The notes under the pieces: model-generated
Database searches by the model: none
Seen by the model: the letters and a program-made list of their open reading frames with translations, nothing else
What the model was told of the DNA's origin: nothing
Shown here: piece by piece, positions 1 through 13,525 of the stretch
How positions within the stretch are numbered: the stretch's first letter is position 1
Layout of the letters: the number at the start of each line of letters is the position of its first letter
Made by a program: the position numbers and the translations under genes
NCBI GenBank assembly: GCA_003344405.1
Contig: NOWV01000011.1
Span: 620,001 to 684,000 of the forward strand
Reading direction: 5' to 3'
Length of the DNA stretch: 64,000 bases
Source: Trichoplax sp. H2
Taxonomy: Eukaryota > Placozoa > Uniplacotomia > Trichoplacea

Positions 1-2439
1 TTAGAATCAATCCATATCAGTATTTCGGAAATAAATAGGCGTTCTACTCGAAATTGGTGATACTTCATAGTTTTATTCAGCCATTTTTACAGTTTGTATT
101 TAAATTAAATTAATTTTTAACTGCATACGTCATCAAGAATCGATATGGCTTTGTTGTTTATTTCGACTGCGAATGTTATAAATCGTTAGAATCTGCTTAA
201 AAATGATAATCTATGGTGCAAGATTTATACTTTAGAAAAAAACTTGGAATTTCATATCTCGTTAGTATCAATATCAAATTTATAGTTGCTAAGACTTGTT
301 TAAGCGTCTAAGATACTAGAGTTATTGGACGATATTCATAATATTGTTAGCCAAAAATAGCAAAGTAAAGGTCAAAGGTTGAAATTTATAGCTTGAATAG
401 CATGACATAAAGATTACCTGTACTTTATAGGAAATTTATATCGATATTTGGCCTATAGAATACTATACAAAAATGTCAATACCTACATGAGAGGCTGTTA
501 TTCAGTTTATGCGCAAGCTAGTAGAATAGTCAATGAGTATAATGAAGATGGAATTAAACGGGTTATTACTTTCTTTAGTAATTCCATCTTAAGATGTTAT
601 ATCATATTTTTGGTGTAAATATTATTATAGACTACAAATAAATTGATAGGGAACCGTCTTGTAGGCTGTTACAGGTTAAATGGAAAATCATATGGACTAT
701 TTACAAAATGAAATGCTTAGTTTTCGGTCTAAATATCGCGTTACTAGCAATCGATGCTTTATATAACTACCGATATGTAATATGAAAATTTTTGGTCTAA
801 ATCGGCAGGCATTGATATACTTAATCGGAATACCGGTATAGGATCGCACATTTGGTCTTGATGGCACAATACGTAATTACTTACATTACTTTATGCTATA
901 ACCATTTTAGCCTGAATAGAATAAAATTCAGAGATTGCTTTCGCTGATCGGTTTCGCTTAAATTGAGATGTTTTACTGTATCTGTTGTATTAATCCACCT
1001 CACACGCTTGGTATGTGATAACAATAATAGATTAAATTATACTTTACAATTTCTTAAATACCTTTTTGACTAAAATTATTATGGCATACCGTATGTACGA
1101 GTATTAAGGGATGATTATCAATTATAACTTCTGGCCTCATGTATCGTGTACTGCCTCGAAAACCTAAATAGTGACGTACAACGCTACGGTAAATTGTTAA
1201 CTTTGTAATTATAGAATAAACACGAAACCGATTTATACGTTACAATTGAAAGCATACCTTGGAATTGAGCAAATATTGAATTGATATTGCTACAATACGA
1301 TATTATATTAAAAATTTTTTCCCTTTCCGTTGTAGATACGACTAATTGAATACCATAAGAAGTGCAGAAGTTAAAACGACCACTAAGATACAGTAACCAA
1401 GTTGCTAATGACAATATTTAATTATGGTCCTAAATTTACTGTTGGCATTTATGTTCACGATTAAAGTAGAGATCTTATTAGGATTTACGTAGATGAGATT
1501 GGGTGCGAAAGTTCGAGCAATTCAAGGTCATCGTGATAATACCGATCATTTCTCATATTAAGTTTTTATCTCTTTACTGGCGTAAAAATGAGCAAAGCCT
1601 CATCATATCCATAGAACTAAAGAGAAATCTAAATTTTATGCTTCCTATTACTTCTGATTTTAAAATTTGTACTATCGACTTTCTATAATAGTGGGCTAAT
1701 TGCTGTAGTAATTTAATGGTATCTTTTGAAACATAGCAGATGTAAAGGTAGAAGAAATGGCGAGGCGCAAATTTATATTGTTATTTGGAACAAGAGTTCA
1801 TAATATAATCATTCAACTGTGCCTGTACCTGTACGTTAGACGGTAAATCTAGACAACACCATAAAAATGATGAGCAATAATTTAAACTCGTCATCGATAA
1901 GTTAATAAGTCGATATTGTATGATAGAGGTGGAATGGAGCATGAGCTTCGTAAGATAATTGTTAACTATATCTGTACAGTAAATCTAGACAATACCATGA
2001 AAATTCGGCGTAATAATTTAAACTCGCTATCGATAATTAAGTTACGGAATCATTTCATACAGTTGGAACGATATACCGTAAGAAATAGTTTCTTATCTAA
2101 CTTACCACGAGATAATGTTGTCATATATATGTAATAAAATTTAAAATATACTGGTAAAGTACAACGATGGAAACAGTGAAAAAAATGGTAATGGATCTGA
2201 TAATAATTACAAATGATAAAGAATTGCTGTTTTATCTGATCTGGAAGAAGATTTCGAAGAATCAAAACTTAGATTTTGATAGCTAGATTGGCTGATGCTA
2301 TTAGTAAAACTTTGGTATAATAGAAAAAATAATATGATAATAAGGACTATGATAGAACGGTTAATCTGATCACTTTTTCCTACTGAAAGAGAGTCTTTAT
2401 ATTTTTATAAAGGGGCATAAAATTTTGGTAATGACTTAC
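1..2439. other. Non-coding stretch, probably intron of the leftmost receptor gene
   Basis: I see no convincing coding exon here on either strand. The three complete receptor genes have single introns of 1.6-2.8 kb, so this stretch is most simply the first part of the intron that follows the exon ending at 2440. The matching second exon (about 2.1-2.3 kb, carrying the seven-helix domain) is not present between 1 and 2439, so it must lie beyond the left edge or be missing. The only internal structure noticed is a diverged direct duplication at 1829-2047. Confidence 0.5.
1829..2047. repeat. Diverged two-copy direct repeat, period about 143 bp
   Basis: Two copies of about 75 bp begin at 1829 and 1972. 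Both contain the blocks GTAAATCTAGACAA, ACCATRAAAAT and AATAATTTAAACTCG followed by ATCGATAA. They differ by scattered substitutions and small indels, so the duplication is not recent. Confidence 0.7.
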
Positions 2440-3004
2440 TTAGCATATTGGCTACTGGCAAGGTGATCGCGCTTGAATCAGGTCCTACAACTCCTATAAC
2501 TCCTCTGCTGTCATCCGCTACTAAATGTTCTAGAAGAGTTTGATTACAACCATGTCGAGTTAGTTCGTGATAGTCTACAAGATGAAATTTCTTTTCCGAC
2601 CATGGTAGAAAATTAATTGATTGTTGTAGTGTATGCTTAACGTTCGAACAAGTATCCCGAATATCGTATCCTAACGTCACTCCAGGTAGAAGATTTTTAT
2701 CTCGATTAATTTGATCCACAGCATAAATCATTGCCATCATTTTGTATAACCCTCTAAAAGCAAATTCATCACATTGACCAATAGATTTATTGTAACTGTA
2801 ATGGGCAAAAAATAAACCTCCTAGAATATAATCGCCGTCATGATAAATTGCTAATGGATTCGTTTCCAAGATTTTATATTTCTTTTGATTATTAAGGCCA
2901 TTAACTGGACATGATGATGTTATACATATCAAGCAAATTATCAATAGAACTACCCTTATTTTGATAGATTGCATGTAATCTACTTGATCATATTTTACTG
3001 CCAT
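2440..3004 (-). CDS. Class C GPCR (mGluR-like), first exon only, partial gene
   Basis: This is the first coding exon of a metabotropic-glutamate-receptor-like protein, running to the left off the window. It encodes 188 codons plus one base. A hydrophobic signal peptide (about residues 14-36, or starting at Met11) is followed by the N-terminal half of the Venus-flytrap ligand-binding domain, with the family motifs LGYDIRDTC and GVVGPDSSA. The donor is GTAAGT directly after position 2440, in phase 1, exactly as in the three complete neighbours. The same block in metabotropic glutamate receptors carries a Ser-Ser pair contacting the amino acid; that pair is kept here (PDSS) but not in the neighbours. 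The second exon should begin with two bases completing the split codon, then an Asn-Phe pair, but it is not in the window. It could alternatively be an orphan exon. Family assignment is firm; completeness is unknown. Confidence 0.85.
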
Positions 3005-3664
3005 GATTTATTTTTGGTTTCCAGTTTTTTCGTCGTGCATTTCTGTCAGGTAATATTTATCGATTGACAATTGTCAGTATTTAATACTGTGGAATACAAC
3101 AAGATGTACGACGGCACAATTAGCCAAAACAATTGCAGGAATACTTTGAAATAATCAATCAATCAATTAGTTGAAGCTGAAAGCTACAAAACTAGAAAAA
3201 AACTATATCATGAATAATAAATGATTTCATATTGAATAAAGTTTGCCTCGCTATTTTATTAGTATGGAGCCTTGTTCCTATAGAAATAGTATCTAAAGTA
3301 TTTATTGAGAAAAAAGCAGTTGTATCTCCGATATTTTACGACAATAGAGCTACGTTACCATTTTATTGTAGTAGCCAAGTTCACGAGAGTTATATTTCAT
3401 ATTTTGACGAATTTGCGTTTGTCTATTAAAAAAGAAAATAAAAAAAATGATATAGATCAATTGAGAATTAAAAAATGAATAACGTAGAAATTTTACTTTC
3501 GTAAAATTACCTTATAATGTTTGTTGGATTCAATTAATGAATTATACAATTTTTACACGAAGATTTTCATTTATTTATGAACATCTCTATGTTCAAGTAC
3601 ATTATTTTATCTTGTACTCTAAAATTGGAATAAGTTACATTTATTAAATATTTGATCAATATTT

Positions 3665-3870
3665 CAGAGTACACCTTTTATGTCACACAACCTCAATCTA
3701 GGTTGTTATGGTGATGCCAATCTTGGAATAAAGCCAGCTTTCAATTCTTCACGAGCTCATTTGATGATATTAGTTTCTTAGACTTTTCATGCATTGATAC
3801 AATGCGAAATATTATCCCAGGGTATCATGATATTTGCAAAATGTATTTTGCCTTATTTCTAGACTCTGTG
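3665..3870 (+). pseudogene. Decayed, inverted first-exon relic of a receptor gene
   Basis: On the plus strand, opposite to all intact receptors, the translation contains GDANLGIKPAFNSS, then HLMILVS and a stop. In another frame it contains RNIIPGYHDIC. These line up in order with GDA-x-IAGL-x-PAH, the HL-x-x-AM block and LLPG...LGYDIRDTC of intact first exons, with deletions and frameshifts. A further open stretch at 3232-3429 starts with a signal-peptide-like segment and ends with DEFAF, a string also found in the exon at 2440-3004. It may belong to the same relic, but that part is weaker. I infer an inverted duplicate that has lost its function. Confidence 0.4.
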
Positions 3871-6800
3871 TCTGGAATATTGTAATTTCTTAGTTAAATT
3901 GAGGAGATCATAATTATATTGACTATGAAATCGATGCCAATGTAATGGTATAGATATCAATGTTTAATGATTAACAGGATATAGCAATTATGATTGAGTA
4001 CACGATATTATTCTTTAACTTCCTTATAAAATCGGCCGATAATGAATCATAATGAATCTCCTTAGCTATTGGCTTAGGAGTTATCGAAGTTATCCATTAG
4101 CGTGATTAACTGTAGAGATTAAGTCTTCATCACGGCTGCATTATGAAGAAAATGAAGTATTACAGCACTTTGTTAGCAAATTCTAAAAGAAATAGTGCGT
4201 AACAAAACAACAACATCCGATTCATTATACGTAATTACAAATTCAATTATTTCACTTTTGATATAAAAAAAAATAATATCAGTAAAATACCAAACGAGAA
4301 GCTAAGACTGCCAATTTGTTGATGTCGATGAATATTGTATTGATGAGTCGAGGTGATAATGAAATGTAGGATTTCGAAGTGTAGTCAAAGCATGTTTTAT
4401 TAAATGGATCTATTTAAGTTCTATTATCCTCGCATTTTGGTAATATTTTAGAGGATGAGTAAGATGATATTTCTGAAACTATTAATATTTTTGTATTTGG
4501 GACTAATGTTAGGGCCATTACTATTACATTATATAACACTGAATGTATAGCAGATACCATTCAACATTTGCGCATTATATTTTTTAGGTCAAAGTGGTTA
4601 ATATGTTCAATATCAATATCGGATATTAATCAAGCGCTTTGGGAAATTAATTGTTTATTCCAGTACAGGACATTGAAAAGTTACTTCCACAAATTAGAAT
4701 GTTCATGTCATTATTCTAGAATGTTATCAAATAATGATAAGAGTATCTGTACGAATAACTAAGTTAGCGCATGTTATCAGAGCTGTTATGCTCATTTCAA
4801 TGTTTTAGAAAATCTCTCTAGATGTAGAATCACAATATAAAAGCTGGGCAAAGCTTTTATTAAAGGTATTTGAAGTAAATAGATTAATAATATATAAACA
4901 TTTACTCGAATAGACAATTAAATTAAATTACTTCATTACTGAATTGACGCAAATTTCCTGTCAACATCATTATCAACTTAAGAATAAAATACAGTAATAG
5001 TTTTATTTATACTTTAGTTAATTGAAAAAATAACTTTTGACAGAAACGTGTTTGTTTTTTTAATTATTTAGTGCCATTTATACATGCTGCATCCATAAGT
5101 GACAACAAATAAATGGCATCAATAAATTTTAAGCAATTTTATTGACCATCGGTAAATAAAATTTCTGAATACTCAGTACTGCATTTAATGTTGTAACCTA
5201 GACCTGCCCCAAAATCATGACTTAATTCCACATTTTAGCAACTAATTATATACAAGAGTGGATGTACATGTACAATTTTAATAAAGATTCAATTTTTTCT
5301 TTTTACATATTACTATAGACCTGTACTACGAAATAATAATTTGCTTGGGAAAAATACTCTAAACATTAGGTTATTATGTTTAATCTCTATAAGTTTATAG
5401 TATCTAATATTGGGTTTAAATCAAATAATGCAGTCTCTTTGCCCTTTTTACTAAATTGAAATCAAGATTTTCTTCCTTAAACAGCAACTGATATAGAAAT
5501 TCTACGTGTATAGTTTAGAAATTGCTGAAGTATCACGGCGGAAAATGCTATGAGGGTTCATCAAATATCAGCAAGACTTATTTCTCTACTTTTTATCTAC
5601 ACTATTTCTTATTTGAGCCATTAAATTATTATTATTATTCAAGATAATGCTTTGTAATCTCCAAGTTTCTTGAGATTAATAAAACCAAAATATTAGCGAA
5701 TGATCTTAAGCGCTTTTGCGAATATAGTAGCGATTACTCTCAGATATTCAATTTATCAACGATAAATATTCAAATATTGTAGATTATCACGCAAGAAGAT
5801 AATATGGGTATATTTAACATGCTGATTAGATCAGGTAGAGCTACAACTTGAAAGGTACTTCGAATTTAGTAACAGTTATTAATCTGCCTACCAACTGATC
5901 TCAAAACTGATCACTTCTACGCTAATACGTTCTATTTTCTGAAAAAGATATAATTCTATTCCATTGATGGATGGTTGGATAATTTAATGCACTTGGTATT
6001 TAAAAATTTGCTAACCAAGTTTAGGTGCATTTACTAACTATCAGTGAAAATTCATTTACTCAAAATTATTAACAGCGTTCAAACATGAAAAAAATCAAAA
6101 TTCCAGTAATAGTTTACACACATGTTTAGATATAATCTATCAGGCTATTTATTTAATCCTATTAATAACAATAAAATGCCATATAATTTATATATTATTC
6201 ATTAAAGAAACATGAGATTCTATAGCTTTTCCGTAACTGCAATTTTTGTCTTAATTAGCAAACATTGCAATGTGAATAGTTGCTATCAATAATAAAAAAC
6301 TTTAAATCACCCCAAATATCATAAGTTTATAAGGTTAAGGAGAGAAGAATAGGAATACTTCATCTACACTTTCTTATTAGACAATATATTCAATCTATTC
6401 TGTGAGTATTGAAATTATTGCATACCGGTAGTGAATAACTTGTTTTATTCTTAAGTAGTAGTATGTAGTATTGTCAGTTCCACTAAGAAATTTCCACGCT
6501 TACATTAATATTGACACTGAATAGTTAGTGACTTGTTTTATCCTCAAGTAGTGCTAGGCAGTATTTTCAGTTAAATTAAGAAAATTTTACATGTACGCTC
6601 GTATATTAATAGTGATAATAAGCATATGTACGTAGACATGTTTCCCGCATTTTTTCACATTGTTACATATACTTCTATACATTGAAATTATTGCGTAGTT
6701 AGTGACTTGTTCTATCCTCTAGTAGTGGTATGCTATATTATCAGCTACATTAAGAAAATACGCACATTTCCTTTAATTTTTCAGAATACCACATATACTT

Positions 6801-7321
6801 CTAGGCATCTGCAGATATGACCTAAAGTTTATATGTTAAGGTCAATCCTAGAATTTACCTCAACTATGCTATCTGGCTAATAATTTTCTATTTACCACCA
6901 TACCGTAGCTCTGGCGCATTAATGCTTTGAAAATCAATTCAAAATATCTTAAATAGAGATTCCGTCGATGAATGAAATCATGCATTATAGTAAGAAGAGG
7001 AACAACACCATAAGAAATCAGGAGTGATAGTTTCTTAGTTGCTTGCAAGGTCATATTACTGAAATTTCAAGAGCTATTATTCTCGCCAAACTTTAATAAT
7101 TATTACCTTAATCAGAGATATATATTCTTTTCATCCTGTATTAGTTCTACTATGAAAGGTTTCAGAGAAAAAGGATCTGTAAACCATATTTCACTAGTAT
7201 CTATTTTCTAAGTATTTCGATAGATTAACTGCATATTCGCAAAGGTATGTAATTTATACAAGTATTGGCGGAAATAGATAAGGCGAATCCTACTTTAGAT
7301 GAAAAAGACTGAAATAAATGT
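3871..7321. other. Intergenic spacer between receptor genes
   Basis: No exon, RNA gene or transposon domain could be recognised on either strand. The open stretches present are short, AT-biased and lack family similarity. A three-copy degenerate direct repeat lies at 6429-6775. The right end abuts the stop codon of the next receptor gene, so the last few hundred bases include its 3' untranslated region. Confidence 0.5.
6429..6775. repeat. Three-copy degenerate direct repeat
   Basis: Copies start near 6429, 6521 and 6694. Each has the order GTTAGTGACTTGTTTTATCC (or a close variant), AAGTAGTRSTATG, TATTRTCAGTT and TAAGAAA, over about 75 bp. The stretch ATTGAAATTATTGC precedes the first and third copies, so the original unit was longer. 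Divergence between copies is visible throughout. Confidence 0.7.
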
Positions 7322-10300
7322 TTATTTTGGTTTAGTATGAATTCGTGTATCAGCGCCAAATGTAAATTCCTGGATAGATCGAAGCATCGCTTCTTTAGTA
7401 TTCAGATCTGGCCTAAATAAAATTGTGTAGATTTTGGGAATAAACAGTAACAGTAATATCGATAATCCAAATGTAATAACGGCTATGGATGCAAATGTTG
7501 CTTGTAATAATCCTACCGTACTATAATAACCGGGCACACTTAAAGCAACTATGACTAATGTGCTAAAAGAACAAATAAAGATATAGCGAGCTTCACTGAA
7601 GTTATCGGGCAATTTTCTAGTCTTCCATGCTAAGATAGTGCAAATTATTGCCAAGACTAATGTAAAACCAACAACAAGGCCTAATCCAAGATGCAATTTA
7701 CTTGAACATAAGATATGGACTTCATTTTCGTATCGATAATCAGGTATAGCATTTGGTGGATCAATAATAGTGAATATTAACCAAATAATTATGGGGATAG
7801 CTGTAATAGAAAGTACAAAGAGAATCGGAATAAGCGATTTACACCATCGACTTTGCAATCGAGAACTCTTGTCAACTTTCTGAATGCGTGAGCTAAGGGT
7901 AAATACATTAGCTACGTGTTTGGTTTTAGCAAGTAAACATGCTTCGCATAACGGGAAAGAAACACTACAAATTGCAAATTGGAACCAACATAGGCTTGTT
8001 GTCACTGCAAATTGGTAAGATCCACCTAGAATAAATAGTAGGGCAACGCTAAGTAGCTGTATGTGGGACATAATCTTGTTGGATGCTTTAACTATTGGTG
8101 TATTACTATACTTGAAAAAAATGATGACAATAAATAAAAGTGTTAACATGGAGAGGAGAGTAAAAATTAAAATTGTCAAATTGACTGGGTTACGCCAATC
8201 AAGTTTTGTTGGAGGAATTTCTTGACAGGCTGATCGATTATTTGTGGGCTTAAACCCAGGAGAACATTTAAAACATTGGGATGTAGTACCATTGGAAACT
8301 AGGCTTGGACCGCATTTCAAGCAGACGTAATAACAAGATTCTTGATCAAAGCTATGTTTGCGATCTCCAGGAGTACATGCTGTTTCATAAACTTCTGTAG
8401 GGATAGTTGTACTTTCACCATTACGCCAGCGAATTTTGTTAGTGTCCATTATCATTTCACTTTCAAAAGGATTCCACCTAGCCACTTCAACAAAATGAGA
8501 GCAATTGTCGTCATGATGCAAATTTTGGATTAAAATATGTCGTACGCCTTTATTTTGCTGAAATTCCACCGGCTGGTTAGCGTGATTGCTAAATTCAACC
8601 CGTTGAAGGTGATAATTAAAAATTGTATGATTGAATGTTTCAACGGAATTGCAAAATTCAATAGTACAATTTAATGTCTGATGCAGTGCATGAGCGATAG
8701 CATAAACTGCATCGATAACATAAATGATATCCTCATTCAATTCTGATTGATAATATTCACAGGAAGATTTCTTTTCATCGATGATTTCATAACTACCTAA
8801 TCTGACTTCACAGTTTTCTTCATTTGGCGTACAGTTGTATAATTTTTTCCATAACTGATCTAAATGTACATTTCTAGTATCACTAGTAACATAATTCTCA
8901 AGATGCTTTGTAATTAAAACTGATCGAAAAGTTTGCGTTGATACAGCCAGTAGGCCGCCCATCACTTCTTTCCTGATGGAGTAAATTGCTGGCGATTTAA
9001 CCCACTCACCAGCACCAATCCAAGTTCTACCAGTTAAATTTTGCCTTTCTGCTTCTTTCATAAATCTTATACCTTTTTCATAGGGTCCAAGCAAGACAAC
9101 AACTTGAAGCTTATTATTTGCTTTTAAATTTTGAATTACTCGCGCCATTGCCAAAGACATCCGATCACCAGTAATGGAGAATTCCTGGGCGATACAAATT
9201 TTGGCATCTTGTAATATAGTCCTAAGTAGATCCATTCTGTAGCTTGTTTCTGGAGGTTCAATAGTTATAAGACAAATTCGTGTCATGTCTAATGCTATTA
9301 TTATCTTAGAAATCACTACTAAATGATCATAAAACGAAGGCTGAGTTGAATATAAATTAGGAGGTTGATTGTCTGATTGTGTAACGGCCAAAGCACTTGG
9401 AGTAATTTCGATAACACCAAAATTACCTATATTAAAAATAAGACCGATAATTAAGCAATAGCGATATGAAATATAAATAGTATTCATTTATTGTACGTAG
9501 ATACCACTTTAATCTATTATATATATAATCGATTTTTAAAATAATTTCTCTCTGATTTAGCCAGCATACACCATACTAATGTTAGTTGGATTACATGGCT
9601 TACTATTATAGTATACAAATGAAAACGATATTTAATTCAGGTTATGCTTGATTAACGAGATCGATATACGTGTTTATCCAATCTATTATATCATTGATCT
9701 TTTAAACAATTTCTCTTCGATTTCACCGGTAAGCATCTTACCAGCAACAGTTAAATTATATAATTTACTATTATAGCATACAAATGGAAACGATGTTAAA
9801 TTCAGGCCATATTTAATTGACGATATTAACGTATGTCCAATCTATTATGAATGTTGTTCTAGCTCATAAAATGCTTACATATATACTGCTGAATTCTTTA
9901 CTATTTTTTTAAACATATATACTTATCCATCGGTCATTTTCGATCGATCAATAAATTTATATATTAGCCTAAGGATTGGTGGTAATTTAAAAAAATGATG
10001 TTGATATTTTGTTGTGAATTTAGGTTACATTTGTTCTTGCTCGCCCTATTATCTTATTGCATGATCCTCTGCATTCATTCTTGTCGGTTACTATTCGGTA
10101 AGAGTTTGATTGCCTATCGGATAAGCATAGGTATATAAGAGGTTGAAAGAATCCATAATGGGAGATATTCACGTGGAAACATAGTTCCTAGTCTCGCCCC
10201 AGTTATCTGAGAGTCTAGAAGTATTTACAAGCTACGATCGAACATATATTTAATGCTTGTAGTCGTTAAGCCTTCCATTTACTTAAATAGTTGTTATGCT

Positions 10301-11565
10301 TAGTAAAATGAATGCAATTTTATACAATAATTGTAACTTTTATACTGTCAATAACCCAAATTGAGTTAATACTTTAGTGCTATATGCTATTGATAAATAA
10401 AATTTCTTGATAGACAGGTGAATTGGATATAGTTACACCTAAATTGCGACAATAAAATCATTAAAACTTAAATAAGGATGAAAAAACGAAAGAGACTCAA
10501 ATTCTTTCGCCGTTACAAGTAGGTTAGATTCATTACACATTAGTGTCAAAAGTTCATAATTGCTATAGCGCAGTAACTTCATGCCAAACTTATCGCATTC
10601 AAAATGAGCCTGAAAAGCTCACTCATTTGGTAGTCGTTATTTTAACCTTGTGGAACGAATGAGCAAGTACGATATTGTTTATTATTTATCTTTATGACTG
10701 GTATCAAGATGGAAATAGCACGTAGGATGTTGTCTAATTTAGAATTCTCTGATTTGCAAAACGCTTCAGAATAAGTCTTACCAATAAGGCATTAATTTTT
10801 ACTGTTACTAGCAGATAGACATTTCTATAAAAGCTCAAGCTCTAGCGCTTATATTCGAAGTTATTTCGAATGCATAAAACAAAGACTTGATAGGACATGG
10901 AGTAATTGTTCAAAACCGTAGCTTATGCTATATAAAATGGATAATAAATATCACCGACTTTCTATAATTCGTTTCAGCTTCAGATTTGACTTAAAATCAA
11001 ATGTCTTCTAACTCACTTTCTTACCTATCGTATTTGCAGTGGCAATGGTAGAATCACTCATCGTTGTGCCAATAACACCAATAATAGGTCCATAAGTTCT
11101 GACTGTTTCTTCGTTAGCCTCATCATATTTAATTTTTTCACAGAAAAAACCGTCATACTTGCCTTCCTTAAATGGTAAGTATTGCATCAATAATGCCATA
11201 ATCTCTTTAGATACACGCAAACTATTATGACATGTATCTCGTATATCATAGCCTAGTTTCACATCAGGTAAAAGATTAGATTGCTCGTTGATATCGTTAA
11301 TAGCAAATATCATGGCCATCATAAGATGGATTCCATAAGTATCGAGTTCAGAGCATTTATGCTTGCCATCTTCGTAATTATAATGAGCTGGTAGAAGGCC
11401 AGCTATTATTGCATCTCCATTAGTACTTATCATGACAGCGTTTTGAGTTTGTTGTTGTTCTAAGACGCTAAATAATGTCTTTTGAGCATTGCAAATACTA
11501 TGTGATAATATGGATGCAAAGAGTATCGCGTAAATATAGCAATTTTTTTGAGCTGTAGCTACCAT
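7322..11565 (-). CDS. Class C GPCR, mGluR-like receptor A
   Basis: Complete two-exon receptor gene: exon 1 11025-11565, exon 2 7322-9426, joined in phase 1 (Gly codon split G|GT), 881 residues. Order of parts: signal peptide (about 1-27), Venus-flytrap ligand-binding domain (about 30-520), cysteine-rich linker with nine cysteines (about 531-582), seven transmembrane helices (about 593-845) and a short C-tail. Family hallmarks are LGYDIRDTC in lobe 1, CLKCGPSLVSNG in the cysteine-rich part, KASNK at helix 2 and the G-protein-contacting loop KTRKLPDNFSEAR before helix 6. By eye alignment, the residues that hold the alpha-amino group in glutamate receptors are replaced (see findings), so the ligand is unknown. 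Unlike receptors B and C, it stops about 75-115 residues earlier, just where their Ser/Asn-rich tails begin. An AATAAA overlaps the stop codon. Exon 2 could also be read from an upstream Met at 9487, but that part is intron: the TATAG acceptor at 9427 and the shared intron position argue against it. Confidence 0.93.
9427..11024 (-). other. Intron of receptor A
   Basis: This 1.6-kb phase-1 intron has donor GTAAGA (minus strand, at 11024) and acceptor TTAATATAG (at 9427). It splits the ligand-binding domain at the same codon as in the other receptors. Apart from the tandem duplication near its 3' end, I see no coding or RNA feature inside. Confidence 0.8.
9508..9850. repeat. Tandem duplication inside receptor A intron, period about 165 bp
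   Basis: Two adjacent diverged copies start near 9508 and 9676, and a third start (CCAATCTATTATGAATG) is visible at about 9838. Shared blocks include ATCTATTATAT, AATTTCTCT, TTACTATTATAG followed by ATACAAATG, and TTAAATTCAGG. The array sits just upstream of the acceptor used by exon 2 of receptor A. Confidence 0.75.
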
Positions 11566-12049
11566 AATGACTCTATTTCTTGCGATTACTAATTTGCGGT
11601 AAAATTACTTTCCAGTGATGAATAAGTCTGACACGAAAAATGACCAATTGACTTTATCGTGATAATTGCGTCGATCAGTATTACAAACAGTTTAACTTCT
11701 TCGCTTTCTAAAAATCTTCCATGCACCTATTTGTTTTAATTCTGTTTGCTACGATGCAGGTATAGTGTGCTACGAACATCAACTTCTCAGTCCAGAGATA
11801 AACTCTATAATTGTAATTATTGAGGGAATGCTTGAGACACTAATACGAAATAATTGATTTTAAACCGAAGGGAATAATCCAACAACCAAAAATTTAGACA
11901 ATCAGTTTGCATTCCGTGCAGAAAACATATGTTCTATAGTTATTACTAGCCTTTAACAGTAGAGTAATAAAATCTACTAATATGATTAACATTAGACAGA
12001 AAGCACTGACATAGCTGGATCAATAACACTTTGGCATGCATATTCACAT

Positions 12050-13335
12050 TTACTGGATTATCATTTCATTTAAATAGGATAACTTGCTACCTGATTCTCC
12101 TCTTTGATTTATTATATGATCGAGCGTAAACTCAGGCTTAAAATTTTTACTGTATATACCGTAGATAGCATTCAAATTAATGACAGGCTCGCTAGATAAA
12201 TAGATTTATTAAAAATTTGCTCTAAACAAATCTATCTTTAGTCAAATCAAAAACGGTCTTTAAAAAGTTAATAGAGAAACATTATACGGTATCTAAAGTC
12301 AAAAATGATTTAGCAAGATGAATTATAATACTAAAAGACCGATTGTACTACATACTCTACAATATTAGCACTATATCTATAAAAACTTACTAACATCACT
12401 TATTAACTCTAACACATACCGGGCTTTATAATTATTTGAAATATGCGAATATTCAATCTATGTATTAAACTCTATTTGAAGTTAATGTGGAAGTTCTTGG
12501 CTATTTCTTTATCTTAAAAGCAGCCGGCTGTGTAATAACCCTGATATACATTTCGCACTCTATCCATTAAATAGATTTAAGCCTGAAATTAGATAGTTTC
12601 TTTCCTAATGTAATCCCAAACAGCGAGGATAACAACATCTCTTGCATCCAGAATGATCGGAAATTATAACTAGCTGATAAGTACACTAGAATGCAAGAAT
12701 CTAAAGGATATTGTTTAACTAAAGCTATATTACTTAATGTACTAGGTAGTATTCTAAAGTTTTTCCTTTATTGAAAAACGCATAATAATCGTGAAAATTA
12801 ATATAAGGATTCAATATAGGAAGATGTTCTTGGATCATATTTATAGATAGCTTCGGATAAAACTTAATTCATACAATATAAATGAAAACATAATTAATAC
12901 TGATAGGAGAGCCTTGCAAATGAGAGATTACTGTATTATCATGCCATTAAATGAAGACATATTACTACCTGATACTCCTATTTGATCTATTATACGATAC
13001 TATTTAAATTAATCGCAAGTTCGCTAGATAAATATGTTATTTTTATAATTAATCTATACGTCCAAAATAAGTGGAAGTTATTACTATTTGATAAGCGCAC
13101 TGAAATATAGGCCTCTACAAGACATTGTTTACCCGAAGCTATACTATTTAATGTACTCGGAAGCGTTCTAATGTTTTTCCTTTATTGATGAACGCATAGC
13201 AATCGTGGAAACTAATTGAGATTTTAGTATAAAAAACTATTCTTGGATCATATTTACAGGTAACTTCAGATACGACTTAATTTATGTCAATAAAATTGAA
13301 AGCACAATTAACATTAATAGAAGAGCCTAACAAAT
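12050..13335. repeat. Diverged segmental tandem duplication
   Basis: The two arms are about 12050-12905 and 12940-13335. Blocks shared in the same order include the CTACCTGAT region, GCTAGATAAAT, TTTTTCCTTTATTGA with AACGCATA, CTTGGATCATATTTA, and a terminal GAGCCT followed by CAAATG. The right arm has lost roughly half of the unit. Nothing in either arm looks coding. Confidence 0.65.
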
Positions 13336-13525
13336 GCAAAAGTAAAACATCAACATTCTAAATTGTCAGGTATGCTACATTCTTTTATTACGTTTGTATT
13401 GAATAGAATACAACGATATATTACCATAGGAATCATAATTTATATTTTTCATAGCCAACTAAAGCTACCCACGGAAAATAATAGCTTGTGCAGTTGATAG
13501 GCTTCAAATATGAATTAAAATTTAT

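Noticed and set aside
9427-9487. Alternative start of receptor A exon 2 at the Met at 9487
   Set aside because: The frame is open by chance into the intron. The acceptor at 9427 reproduces the intron position and phase of receptors B and C.
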